This document shows, in pieces, positions 15,527-23,667 of a DNA stretch of 64,000 nt (the first letter of the stretch is position 1; every line of letters begins with the position of its first letter). The DNA is taken from assembly GCA_947493165.1 (NCBI GenBank), contig CANLPY010000002.1, positions 310,001 through 374,000 of the forward strand, in the 5' to 3' direction. The notes under the pieces were generated by a model. The model had not been told where the DNA came from and did no database searches. It was given only the letters and a program-made list of their open reading frames with translations. The DNA comes from an uncultured Erythrobacter sp. Its GTDB lineage: Bacteria; Pseudomonadota; Alphaproteobacteria; Sphingomonadales; Sphingomonadaceae. The position numbers and the translations under genes are program-made.

Positions 15527-16255
15527 CTACGTTCTTTGGGCCATCGCGATGGCTGCTGCCAGGTCGAGCTTGCCTTCATACAAGGCGCGGCCCGTAATCA
15601 CGCCTTCGATGCCTTCTTTTGCGTGCAGCGAGAGCACGTGAATGTCGTCCAAGCCCTTCACCCCGCCGCTGGCGATGACGGGAATATCGACCTGCCGCGC
15701 GAGCTCCAGCGTCGCATCAATGTTCGCGCCTTTCAGCAAACCATCGCGGCCAATGTCAGTGAACAGCAGGCTAGCGACGCCCGCGTCCTCGAACCGGCGG
15801 GCAAGGTCGACCACCGGCACATCGGACACGTCCGACCAACCCTCGGTCGCGACCATGCCGTCTTTGGCGTCAACGGCGACGACAATGCCGCCCTCCCATT
15901 CCTTCGCCATCTCTTTGACGAATTCTGGGTTCTTTAGCGCGGCTGATCCCATCACCACGCGGCTCACACCAAGCTTGAACCAGCCCTCAACGCCCGCCGC
16001 ATCGCGGATGCCCCCGCCCAATTGCACATGGCCGGGAAAGGCAGCGATGATGGCTTCCACAGCCTCGCGGTTCTCGGTCCGCCCCGCAAAACTGCCGTCG
16101 AGATCGACAACATGCAGATATTCAGCGCCGCTTTCCGCAAAAAGAGTGGCCTGCGCTGCCGGATTGTCACCATAGACGGTGGCGCGGTCCATATCGCCCT
16201 CTGCCAGCCGCACGACTTCGCCGTTTTTGAGGTCAATGGCGGGGAAGATGATCAT
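15527..16255 (-). CDS. hisA: ProFAR isomerase (phosphoribosylformimino-AICAR-P isomerase)
   Basis: 242 residues, a TIM barrel homologous to HisF. IIFPAIDLKNGEVVRL carries the catalytic Asp of the first strand, VDLDGSFAGR and LGGGIRD hold phosphate sites, and FTDIGRDGLLKGAN gives the second catalytic Asp. It opens the ribose of ProFAR to PRFAR. The ATG overlaps the hisH stop (ATGA), so the two are coupled. Confidence 0.95.
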   Translation of the reverse strand: MIIFPAIDLKNGEVVRLAEGDMDRATVYGDNPAAQATLFAESGAEYLHVVDLDGSFAGRTENREAVEAIIAAFPGHVQLGGGIRDAAGVEGWFKLGVSRVVMGSAALKNPEFVKEMAKEWEGGIVVAVDAKDGMVATEGWSDVSDVPVVDLARRFEDAGVASLLFTDIGRDGLLKGANIDATLELARQVDIPVIASGGVKGLDDIHVLSLHAKEGIEGVITGRALYEGKLDLAAAIAMAQRT

Positions 16256-16884
16256 GAAGGGTTCCAAGTTAGAAAGCGCGCCAAAGTCTCAAGCCCGTAA
16301 GCTTGGCTCTTTTCCGGGTGGTATTGCACGCCCAGAATATTGTCCTTGGCCACCGCCGCGACCAATCCCTCCCCATGGTCCGTCATAGCGGCAACATGAT
16401 GCGGATCATCGACAGAAAAGTGATAGGAATGGAGGAAATACGCCTCGCCCTCCTCCACCACAAAATGGTCCCGCGCATGCGGCATCAACGCGACATCATT
16501 CCAGCCCATATGCGGGATTTTGATCGCCGGGTCGCTAGGCTCGATCAGGTGGACTTCACCCGGTATCCAGCCAAGGCCGGGGGTGATGCCGTGTTCCAGA
16601 CCTTGGGTGGCAAGCAATTGCATTCCCACACAAATACCAAGGAATGGCGCGCCGCCCACATGCACCCGCTCGGTCATCGCTTCGACCATGCCAGAAATTG
16701 ATTTCAACCCCTCGGCACACGCCTTGAACGACCCGACACCGGGCAGCACGATCCGGTCGGCCGCGCGCACCACATTGGGATCGGCAGTCACTTCAACTGA
16801 CGCACCAACCGCTTTCAGCGCATTGTGAACGGAATGAAGATTGCCCGCGCCATAATCAATCAGCGCGACTTTTTCGGTCGGCAT
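16252..16884 (-). CDS. hisH: Imidazole glycerol phosphate synthase, glutaminase subunit
   Basis: 210 residues of a class I glutamine amidotransferase. ALIDYGAGNLHSV opens the domain. The nucleophile is in FLGICVGMQLL, and His and Glu of the triad are in GVQYHPEKSQ. It supplies ammonia to HisF. ATG 16884 sits 7 nt after GGAGG; a GTG one codon upstream is the alternative. It is preceded by a 120-bp gap with a copy of the dispersed repeat. Confidence 0.95.
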   Translation of the reverse strand: MPTEKVALIDYGAGNLHSVHNALKAVGASVEVTADPNVVRAADRIVLPGVGSFKACAEGLKSISGMVEAMTERVHVGGAPFLGICVGMQLLATQGLEHGITPGLGWIPGEVHLIEPSDPAIKIPHMGWNDVALMPHARDHFVVEEGEAYFLHSYHFSVDDPHHVAAMTDHGEGLVAAVAKDNILGVQYHPEKSQAYGLETLARFLTWNPS

Positions 16885-16902
16885 CACGATGCCTCCCTAT
16901 TT

Positions 16903-16970
16903 CCGCACGCCATCCGGCGCGCGATATCCTCGCTCATGCGATTGAAAATCGCGTCGCTGCGGGCGGGCGG
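16903..16970. repeat. Dispersed GC-rich palindromic repeat, copy B
   Basis: On the minus strand it contains GGGCGCCCGCCCGCCCGCAG, CGACGCGATTTT, GAGCGAGGATATCGCGCG and GCGTGCGGAA. This is the same order of blocks as copies A and C but more diverged. It lies between hisB and hisH. Confidence 0.55.
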
Positions 16971-17007
16971 GCGCCCTTGCGGTTGCTTCGCAGCCGAAAC
17001 CCCGCCT

Positions 17008-17601
17008 TTACCCACCAAGCTGCCCCTTGGTGCTTGGTATAGCGCCAGCTTTGCGCGGGTCTTGTTCCACGGCAATTCGCATTGCGCGGGCGAAGCCTTT
17101 GTAAATACTCTCGCAAATGTGGTGATTGTTTTCGCCGTAAAGCAGCTCAATATGCAAAGTGATGCCCGCCGACTGCGCGATGGACTCGAACCAATGCCGG
17201 ATCAGTTCAGTGTCCCATTCGCCTAGCTTTTCCTGACTGAACTGTGCATTCCACACACAATATGGCCGCCCCGAAATGTCGAGCGCCACGCGCGCCAGCG
17301 TCTCATCCATCGGCGAATACGCGCTGCCATAGCGGCCAATTCCGGCTTTATCGCCTAGCGCATCTGACAGCGCCTGACCCAGAGCAATCGCGCTGTCCTC
17401 TGTCGTGTGATGTTGATCGACATGCAGATCGCCGCGCACTTTCATGCTCACATCGATCAGCGAATGTTTGGAAAATTGCTCCACCATGTGATCAAGAAAG
17501 CCGATGCCGGTCGACACGTCATACGTGCCCGTTCCGTCAAGATTGACCGCAATCGCAATCTCGGTTTCTGCTGTGTTTCGCTCGACTGAGCCGGTTCGCA
17601 T
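17008..17601 (-). CDS. hisB: Imidazoleglycerol-phosphate dehydratase
   Basis: About 197 residues of the monofunctional HisB type, without the phosphatase domain. The Mn-binding signatures are [37 protein letters not shown] and [19 protein letters not shown]. It dehydrates IGP to imidazole-acetol phosphate. ATG 17601 (MRTGS) fits the usual family N-terminus; ATG 17613 would add MQTE. It is the first gene of the minus-strand his operon and is divergent from the SspB-like gene. Confidence 0.93.
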   Translation of the reverse strand: MRTGSVERNTAETEIAIAVNLDGTGTYDVSTGIGFLDHMVEQFSKHSLIDVSMKVRGDLHVDQHHTTEDSAIALGQALSDALGDKAGIGRYGSAYSPMDETLARVALDISGRPYCVWNAQFSQEKLGEWDTELIRHWFESIAQSAGITLHIELLYGENNHHICESIYKGFARAMRIAVEQDPRKAGAIPSTKGQLGG

Positions 17602-17730
17602 TTCTGTCTGCATAATGCCGTGGGCTATAGGCTGAAAGCGGCGCGGCGCAAGCATATCGGGCGTAACTCATCGCACGAACACGCAAAACGCTTGACCCGC
17701 GCGGCCAGCCTCGCCACCTTCATTCTCGAA

Positions 17731-18234
17731 ATGAGCGAAGACACACCAGATAGCATGATCCCGTATGACGAGATCGTTCAAGAGGCGCTGCGCGCCGTGG
17801 TCGGCCGTGTGCTGGGCGAAATCGTGGCTGGCGGCAGTGAACTGCCTGGCACGCATCACTTTTACATCACGTTCAAAACTGGTGCAGCCGGGGTTTCGAT
17901 CCCTCAGCACCTTCGCGAACGCTTTCCGGATGAGATGACAATCGTTTTGCAGAACAAGTTCTGGGAACTTGAAGTGCGCGATGACGGCTTTTCTGTCGGC
18001 CTATCGTTCAATCAAATCCCCGCCAAATTGTCCGTGCCCTATGCCGCGATAACGGCCTTTGTGGACCCTGCGGTGGATTTCGGACTGCAATTTCAAGCGA
18101 CTGTCGCAGATATGGCGCCTGAAGAGCATGAGGATGCCGAAAACGACGCCGCGGAAGGCAGCGAAGAAGAGGCAATTGAGGGCGCAGATGACGGCTCGAA
18201 CGTGGTTACTGTTGATTTTGGCCGCAAGAAATAG
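17731..18234 (+). CDS. SspB-type ClpXP adaptor
   Basis: 167 residues. The N-terminal domain has the SspB fold signature of alphaproteobacteria (YDEIVQEALRAVVGRVL, HHFYITFKTGAAGVSIP, RFPDEMTIVLQNKFWELEV, FSVGLSFNQIPAKLSVPY). It is followed by a long acidic disordered tail and the C-terminal VTVDFGRKK. In the family that end is the ClpX-docking peptide and the domain binds ssrA-tagged substrates. ATG 17731 was chosen because conserved sequence begins soon after it. Confidence 0.88.
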   Translation: MSEDTPDSMIPYDEIVQEALRAVVGRVLGEIVAGGSELPGTHHFYITFKTGAAGVSIPQHLRERFPDEMTIVLQNKFWELEVRDDGFSVGLSFNQIPAKLSVPYAAITAFVDPAVDFGLQFQATVADMAPEEHEDAENDAAEGSEEEAIEGADDGSNVVTVDFGRKK

Positions 18235-18289
18235 CCCATTTGCTTGCGCAAACGCGGACACTTAAGCGCCTTCAAGCATTGATACAGTG

Positions 18290-18676
18290 ATGACCAAACC
18301 GGACACCCCGCAATCAGACCTTGTTCCGCTGGACGATTCCCAGACCTCAGCAAACTCGCGTGACAGCATGGTCGGGCCCAGCACCAACCCGGCGACCAAT
18401 CTGCTGATCGCAGATGTGGTTTTGCGCGGCGCATCGTCGCTGTTTCGCAAGCGGGTAGAGAAAGGCATGGTCAAAACCAGCCCTGACGAAGCCGAAGCCC
18501 GCGACATTCTGGACGGGCGCGGGATCATGACAACGCTTGCGCTGTATGGCGTCAGCAAACTCGCCACTCGGTCACCTGTCGGCCTAGGATTGGTTGCAGG
18601 CGGATTGGTGCTGAAGACATTGTACGATCGCGGCAAATCGGTTGAGAAGTCGAAAAAGGCCGCTGGCAAAGACTAA
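18290..18676 (+). CDS. Hypothetical protein with a membrane-interacting C-terminus
   Basis: 128 residues from ATG 18290; a GTG one codon earlier is an alternative. The first 35 residues are polar and likely disordered. The body has LLIADVVLRGASSLFRKRVEKG and a glycine-rich hydrophobic stretch (ALYGVSKLATRSPVGLGLVAGGLVLKTLYDRG), and the tail is basic. It could associate with the membrane. No family is recognised. It lies between the SspB-like gene and gmk on the same strand. Confidence 0.6.
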   Translation: MTKPDTPQSDLVPLDDSQTSANSRDSMVGPSTNPATNLLIADVVLRGASSLFRKRVEKGMVKTSPDEAEARDILDGRGIMTTLALYGVSKLATRSPVGLGLVAGGLVLKTLYDRGKSVEKSKKAAGKD

Positions 18677-18763
18677 GGCCGGCAGGCAAATGCCCGCACA
18701 TTTTTTGAGCCGGCCAAGACCATCCCACTTGATTTCCGTTCACGCTTTGCGGCATCGGGCGAT

Positions 18764-19423
18764 ATGGGAAACGACATAACGCATTCTGAGACTGAAACCG
18801 GCACGCTTAATCGGCGCGGCCTGATGTTTATCCTGTCTTCGCCATCAGGCGCCGGCAAAACCACCCTTTCGCAAATGCTGCTGAAGGCTGATGATGAGAT
18901 TGCTCTATCCGTCTCGGCCACCACGCGCCCGCCGCGGCCTGGCGAAACAGACGGGGTGGATTATCACTTTGTCTCCGATGCACAATTCGACCAGATGGTC
19001 GAAGAGGACGACTTTTACGAATGGGCGCACGTCTTCGATCACCGTTATGGCACGCCCAAGGGCATGATCCGTAACGCTCTGAAAGAAGGACAAGACTTCC
19101 TTTTCGACATCGACTGGCAGGGAACACAGCAGCTTTATCAAAAAGATCAGCAGGACGCAGTGAGTGTCTTCATCCTGCCGCCTAGCCTCGCCGCCCTGCG
19201 ACAGCGGCTAGAATCGCGGGCCACCGATAGCGGCGATGTAATCGACGGGCGGATGGAGCGCGCGCGAGCGGAAATCAGCCATTGGGCTGAATATGACTAT
19301 GTCGTGATCAATGATGACCGCGAGAGCTGCTTCGCAAAAGTGCGCGAGATCTTGCACGCAGAGCGGATGCGCCGCACGCGCCAAACCGGGCTGATCCCGT
19401 TTGTGCGCGAATTGATGGGCTAA
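18764..19423 (+). CDS. gmk: Guanylate kinase
   Basis: 219 residues. The P-loop is SSPSGAGKTTL and the GMP-binding part SVSATTRPPRPGETDGVDYHFV; the lid follows (FYEWAHVFDHRYGTPKG) and FDIDWQGTQQL is the Walker-B-like strand. It phosphorylates GMP or dGMP with ATP. A 20-residue N-terminal extension precedes the usual start; an internal ATG at the MFILSSPSG segment is an alternative start. It is convergent with the next gene, 9 bp between stops. Confidence 0.95.
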   Translation: MGNDITHSETETGTLNRRGLMFILSSPSGAGKTTLSQMLLKADDEIALSVSATTRPPRPGETDGVDYHFVSDAQFDQMVEEDDFYEWAHVFDHRYGTPKGMIRNALKEGQDFLFDIDWQGTQQLYQKDQQDAVSVFILPPSLAALRQRLESRATDSGDVIDGRMERARAEISHWAEYDYVVINDDRESCFAKVREILHAERMRRTRQTGLIPFVRELMG

Positions 19424-19432
19424 GTTCAGGCC

Positions 19433-20116
19433 CTAGGTCGTTTCGCGGTCTTCCAGCTGATCCAGCAATTCTTGCAGCTGTTCATCAATAATCGCGCCGC
19501 TATCCCCGCCGCCATAATTAAGCGCGCCGCTGGAAAATGTGGTGCCAAACGTTTCACCCAGCCGGTGAGTTTGCAGCACGCCTGAGGCAAAATCACGAGT
19601 GCTGAGTGTATCCAGCGGATGGATGAATGCGGCCCAGACCAAGTTTTGCGCAACGGCATAGCGCGCGTCTAATGCAGTATCGAAATTGGCCTGCATCAGG
19701 CGTTGCAGGCTCCCTTCTGGCAGCAATTCAATCGGAGCGATGGGCGAAATCACGCGCATCCGGCCTTGGCTCGTATCCGTCACCACCAAAATCGTACGTT
19801 CTTCGATTGATAATTGCCAGCTGTTGCCCGTGCGTTCCGCATCGCCATCCAGCGCGCGGATCACTGCGTCCATCTCTTCCAACGTGGCCTGCATTTCCTC
19901 GCTCAGCTCCTGTTCCGGCGCTGGCGCAGCATCGGCCTGCGGAGCTACCGGGGCCTCATTCTCGGCTTCTACAGCCAAATCGCTGAAATCGTCGAGAGCC
20001 GGCGCAGTGTCAGCTTGCTGTGCATCCGCGTTGGGGATGGCGGCAATACCAAGGCCAAAGAACACCGCCAGCGAGGCGGCTTGCAGGAGCTGAAAGTGGC
20101 GCTTGGTCTTTTGCAT
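19433..20116 (-). CDS. Secreted protein with YbjN/CesT-like domain
   Basis: 227 residues with a signal peptide (ASLAVFFGLGIAAIPNADAQQ) and an acidic Ala/Pro-rich linker. A compact domain follows (SWQLSIEERTILVVTD, RMRVISPIAPIELLPEGSLQRLMQANFDTALDARYAVAQNLVWAAFIHPLDTLS) that resembles the type III secretion chaperone/YbjN fold. Such periplasmic proteins are common in sphingomonads, with unknown role. The ending is acidic and possibly helical (DEQLQELLDQLEDRE). The family assignment is by pattern only. Confidence 0.65.
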   Translation of the reverse strand: MQKTKRHFQLLQAASLAVFFGLGIAAIPNADAQQADTAPALDDFSDLAVEAENEAPVAPQADAAPAPEQELSEEMQATLEEMDAVIRALDGDAERTGNSWQLSIEERTILVVTDTSQGRMRVISPIAPIELLPEGSLQRLMQANFDTALDARYAVAQNLVWAAFIHPLDTLSTRDFASGVLQTHRLGETFGTTFSSGALNYGGGDSGAIIDEQLQELLDQLEDRETT

Positions 20117-20225
20117 GGGGAGTATCCTTTGACGCGGTGGGTCTCTCGATTACTTTCGAGAGCCGCGCGCCAAAGGTTACAGTTTCAGTCTAAAAGCTGG
20201 GGCCGCTTCAAACCCCAGATCACTA

Positions 20226-21032
20226 TCAGCCCGCTGGATCAACAAAATTACCTGCGCCGATGTTCGCGTTGACCACGCCGCCATCAATCGCCAGCGTCGT
20301 GCCGACCACATAATCGCCAGCACGGCTAAGCAGGTAGATCGCGCCTGCCGCCATATCTTCGGTCACGCCAACCCGCTTTGAAGGAATGCCCTTCTTGACC
20401 ATGTCCTCATTGTCGCGCGCTGCGCGGTTCATCGCGCTTGGGAAAGCGCCTGGACCGATGCCGTTGACGATGATGTTATCGCCGACCAGCTCAGCCGCCA
20501 TCCGCCGGGTAAGGTGGATCAGACCGGCCTTGGACGCTTGATAGGGATAAGTCGGCCACGGGTTCGACTTCATCCCATCAATCGATGCGATCATCAGCAC
20601 CTTCGCCGGACGTTCAGCCGTGCCAGCCGCTTTTAGCAGTGGGTGCAGTTTTTGCGTGAGGAAGAACGGGGTCTTCACATTCAGATCCATCGTGCGGTCC
20701 CAGCCCGCCTCGCTAAACTCAGTGAATGGCTCACCCCAGGCCGCGCCTGCGTTATTGACCAACAGATCAAGCTTGTCTTCGCGAGAGGAGAGTTCATCTG
20801 CGAGCTGCCTTATACCGTCCATCTGGCTAAGATCACCGACCAAACCGATGACTTTTTCGCCCAGTTCAGCAGCGGTTTCATCGACCTGCTCTTTCTTGCG
20901 AGCGACGATGTAGACCCGTTCTGCGCCCGCTTCCAGCAGACCTTCGACGATCATCTTGCCGATGCCGCGGCTGCCGCCTGTTACGAGGGCCACGCGGCCC
21001 TGCAGGCCGAACAATTCATTGAGGTTCATCAT
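20226..21032 (-). CDS. SDR-family dehydrogenase (beta-oxidation-associated)
   Basis: 268 residues of a classical SDR. The NAD(P) site is TGGSRGIGK, NNAGAAWGEP follows, the catalytic Ser is in MIASIDGMKS and the Tyr-x-x-x-Lys is YPYQASKAGLIHL. A likely job is oxidation of a 3-hydroxyacyl-CoA or similar intermediate of the pathway encoded by the neighbours. Start 21032 follows GGAGAGAC. It is 15 bp downstream of the acyl-CoA dehydrogenase gene, so both are in the same minus-strand operon. The substrate is unknown. Confidence 0.85.
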   Translation of the reverse strand: MMNLNELFGLQGRVALVTGGSRGIGKMIVEGLLEAGAERVYIVARKKEQVDETAAELGEKVIGLVGDLSQMDGIRQLADELSSREDKLDLLVNNAGAAWGEPFTEFSEAGWDRTMDLNVKTPFFLTQKLHPLLKAAGTAERPAKVLMIASIDGMKSNPWPTYPYQASKAGLIHLTRRMAAELVGDNIIVNGIGPGAFPSAMNRAARDNEDMVKKGIPSKRVGVTEDMAAGAIYLLSRAGDYVVGTTLAIDGGVVNANIGAGNFVDPAG

Positions 21033-21047
21033 TGTGTCTCTCCTAAA

Positions 21048-22187
21048 TCAATAACCGCTCATCTCGGCAACGCGGCCAGCGTGGTAGTACGCATCACCCA
21101 AAAATTCACCCAGCGCGCGGTCGCGCTTCATATACAGGCCAATGTCATATTCGTCGGTCATGCCGACGCCGCCGTGCATTTGCACACCTTCGCGCACTGC
21201 AAGACCTGCGGTTTTGGCGACTTTGGCCTTAGCAACAGAAGCCATCAGATCGGCCTTCTCACTGTCGCCATCAAACAATTGCTGCGCTTTGAATACGGCG
21301 GCACGGGCAATTTCAACCTCTGAATAGAGGTGGCTGGCGCGGTGCTGCAAAGCCTGAAATTCGCCAATCAGCTTGCCAAATTGCTTGCGCTGTTTGAGAT
21401 ATTCCACGGTGATATCCATCGCCCCTCGAGCAACGCCAACGCCCTCTGCCGCAGAGCCGATACGGCCCGCAGTGAGCATCGCGTTGAGAATGTCACGGCC
21501 GCCATCAACTTCGCCAATCACGGCGTCACCGTCCAGCTCTACGCCGTCAAACTTGGTGTGGGTCGCAACCGAGCTATCGACAAGGCGCACCGCGTCGTGG
21601 CTCATATTGGCGGCGTCTTTCGGAACCGCGAAAAGCGTGATGCCGTCTGCGTCATCGTCGCTGCCTGATGTGCGCGCAGCAACCACCAGCATATCGGCGC
21701 TGGCGCCTTGGATCACGAAATCCTTTTGGCCCGACAGCTTAAAGCCATTGCCAGACTTTTCAGCCCGCATGGCGATCCGTTCTGGACGGTGCTTTGAGCC
21801 TTCATCAACTGCAACGGCGAACACGCTTTTGCCTTCTATCAGGCCTGGCAGATAGCGACCGCGCAAATCATCGCTGCCCGATTTAAGCGCGGTTGCCGCC
21901 AGCACAGAGCTGGTCAGAAACGGCGATGGTGTAAGGTTGCGGCCAATTTCTTCGAGCACAATGCCAGCTTCGACATGGCCCATTGCCATGCCGCCATCCT
22001 CTTCAGAAACGAGAATGCCGGTGAAGCCCATTTCAGCAAATTGCTCCCACAGGGCATGGCCAAAGCCATCGGGACAATCGCGGTCTCGCCAGTGGCGCAG
22101 CTGTTTTTCTATGCTGCCTTGTTCAGCCATGAACTGGGCGGCGCTATCAGCCAACATTGTCTGATCGTCATCGTGGTAAAGGGGCAT
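21048..22187 (-). CDS. Acyl-CoA dehydrogenase subunit lacking the catalytic Glu segment
   Basis: 379 residues with the acyl-CoA dehydrogenase fold. LVSEEDGGMAMGHVEAGIVLEEIGR is in the N-domain, and the FAD-binding C-domain has YLKQRKQFGKLIGEFQALQHRAS and QMHGGVGMTDEYDIGLYMKRDRALGEFLGD. The usual EGTSE catalytic loop is not visible at the end. Its neighbour at 22.3-23.5 kb has that loop, so the two may form an obligate heteromer, as the actinobacterial ChsE1-ChsE2/FadE pairs do. An enzyme on bulky acyl chains is therefore plausible. Confidence 0.85.
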   Translation of the reverse strand: MPLYHDDDQTMLADSAAQFMAEQGSIEKQLRHWRDRDCPDGFGHALWEQFAEMGFTGILVSEEDGGMAMGHVEAGIVLEEIGRNLTPSPFLTSSVLAATALKSGSDDLRGRYLPGLIEGKSVFAVAVDEGSKHRPERIAMRAEKSGNGFKLSGQKDFVIQGASADMLVVAARTSGSDDDADGITLFAVPKDAANMSHDAVRLVDSSVATHTKFDGVELDGDAVIGEVDGGRDILNAMLTAGRIGSAAEGVGVARGAMDITVEYLKQRKQFGKLIGEFQALQHRASHLYSEVEIARAAVFKAQQLFDGDSEKADLMASVAKAKVAKTAGLAVREGVQMHGGVGMTDEYDIGLYMKRDRALGEFLGDAYYHAGRVAEMSGY

Positions 22188-22272
22188 GGTCCCTTGGTCC
22201 TCTCATACGTTTTATTTGTGAGGCCGCCTGCGTTCTATGCGCAAGCGGCCCGGTAGTGCTGTGCCAGCCAGA

Positions 22273-23451
22273 TTATGATCCGGGCAGGTCGAGAATGCGC
22301 TTGGAAATCACGTTGAGCATAACTTCCGATGTGCCGCCCTCAATTGAGTTCGCTTTGGTGCGCAGCCAATTGCGCGATGGTTTACCGCCATTCGTCTCTT
22401 CGCTTTCCCATTCGAGGCTGCGCGATCCGCCAGCTGACATCATCAATTCGTGACGTCGCTTGTTGAGCTCAGTCCCGGCGTATTTCATCATGTTGGGCTG
22501 CGCAGGGTGCGCCTTGCCAACTTTGACTTCATCCAGAAACTTCTCGCCCATCGCGCCGTAAGCCAGCGCATCGACATCAAACATCGCCAGTTCTGCGCGC
22601 AGCACCGGATCAAGCTCACCAGCGTGGCGCTTCATCGCCGCGCCAATGGTTCCGGTGTTGCCGCCGTCGGCGCCTGAAATCATCTCGCGCTCATGACCCA
22701 GCAGATATTTCGCCACATCCCAGCCGCGATTGATCTCTCCAACATAGGCCGGAATGCCCTCGCCATAACTCTTGGGCACCTTCACATCGTCCATGAAGGT
22801 TTCGCAGAAAGGCGAGCTGCCACTGATCAGCTTGATCGGCTTGGTTGCGCAGCCTTCGCTCTCCATGTCGAAAAGCATGAAGGTGATGCCTTGATACTTA
22901 TTTTCTTTGTCAGTGCGCACGAGGCAGAAAATCCAATCGGCCTGATCAGCGTATGAGGTCCAAACCTTTTGACCGTTGACGACCCAGTGATCGCCTTTGT
23001 CTTCGCCAAAGGTTTGCAGACTGACGAGGTCTGAACCGCTGCCAGGCTCTGAATAACCTTGGCACCAGCGGATTTCACCGCGCGCGATCTCGCCCAAGAA
23101 ATGCTTCTTCTGTTCTTCCGTACCAAAATGCAGCAGCGCCGGACCAAGCATCCAGATGCCAAATGAGCTAAGCGGCGGACGTGCATTGATACGGCTCATT
23201 TCTTGGCGCAACACTTTGGCTTCTGCCGGGGCAAGGCCTGCGCCGCCATATTCCTTAGGCCAGGCAGGCACGGTGTATCCCTTCGCAAGGCAGGCGTCGA
23301 ACCACGCTTTTTGCGCGTCATTCTTGAAGGTCGCGCGGCGGCCACCCCAGTAAATGTCGCTCTCATCACGAACGGGCTTGCGCATCTCAGCTGGGCAATT
23401 CGCCTCCAGCCATTCACGCGTCTCGCTGCGGAATTGTTCTAGATCGGACAT
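22273..23451 (-). CDS. Acyl-CoA dehydrogenase, catalytic subunit candidate
   Basis: 392 residues. AWPKEYGGAGLAPAEAKVLRQEM is in the N-domain, and the middle domain has WCQGYSEPGSGSDLVSLQT and VVNGQKVWTSYADQADW. The C-terminal NSIEGGTSEVMLNVISKRIL carries the catalytic Glu. It removes two hydrogens from an acyl-CoA and passes electrons to ETF. It is the first gene of the minus-strand catabolic operon and is followed by the Glu-less paralogue. Divergent from the MFS carrier; palindromic operator candidates lie between. Confidence 0.88.
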   Translation of the reverse strand: MSDLEQFRSETREWLEANCPAEMRKPVRDESDIYWGGRRATFKNDAQKAWFDACLAKGYTVPAWPKEYGGAGLAPAEAKVLRQEMSRINARPPLSSFGIWMLGPALLHFGTEEQKKHFLGEIARGEIRWCQGYSEPGSGSDLVSLQTFGEDKGDHWVVNGQKVWTSYADQADWIFCLVRTDKENKYQGITFMLFDMESEGCATKPIKLISGSSPFCETFMDDVKVPKSYGEGIPAYVGEINRGWDVAKYLLGHEREMISGADGGNTGTIGAAMKRHAGELDPVLRAELAMFDVDALAYGAMGEKFLDEVKVGKAHPAQPNMMKYAGTELNKRRHELMMSAGGSRSLEWESEETNGGKPSRNWLRTKANSIEGGTSEVMLNVISKRILDLPGS

Positions 23452-23483
23452 GTCGCCGGCTCTCCTCTCAATTAGGCTCCCAC

Positions 23484-23605
23484 TTGACGCTTACGTTATG
23501 GTCATTTGGGGCAAGGCTGCAAGCGCTGAAATTCAGGTTATAGCATGCCGTAGCGTCAACCAGTTTCCATTGACGCGAACAGCGCTTTGCTTACGCTTGC
23601 GTCAA
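23484..23605. promoter_or_regulatory. Divergent operator region with TTGACG palindromes
   Basis: Two matches to TTGACG-N4-CGTwA are seen, at 23484-23498 (plus strand) and 23591-23605 (minus strand). Between them is GCGTCAA-N10-TTGACGC at 23553-23576. The pattern resembles the ACG/CGT-centred palindromes reported for LiuR-type MerR regulators of branched-chain and fatty acid catabolism. No regulator gene is nearby. Confidence 0.5.
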
Positions 23606-23667
23606 GAGTTTGGGAGAGCTTTAGTGATCAGATTCGCGCAATTTGCAGATACGGCGGGGCTTGCTGG

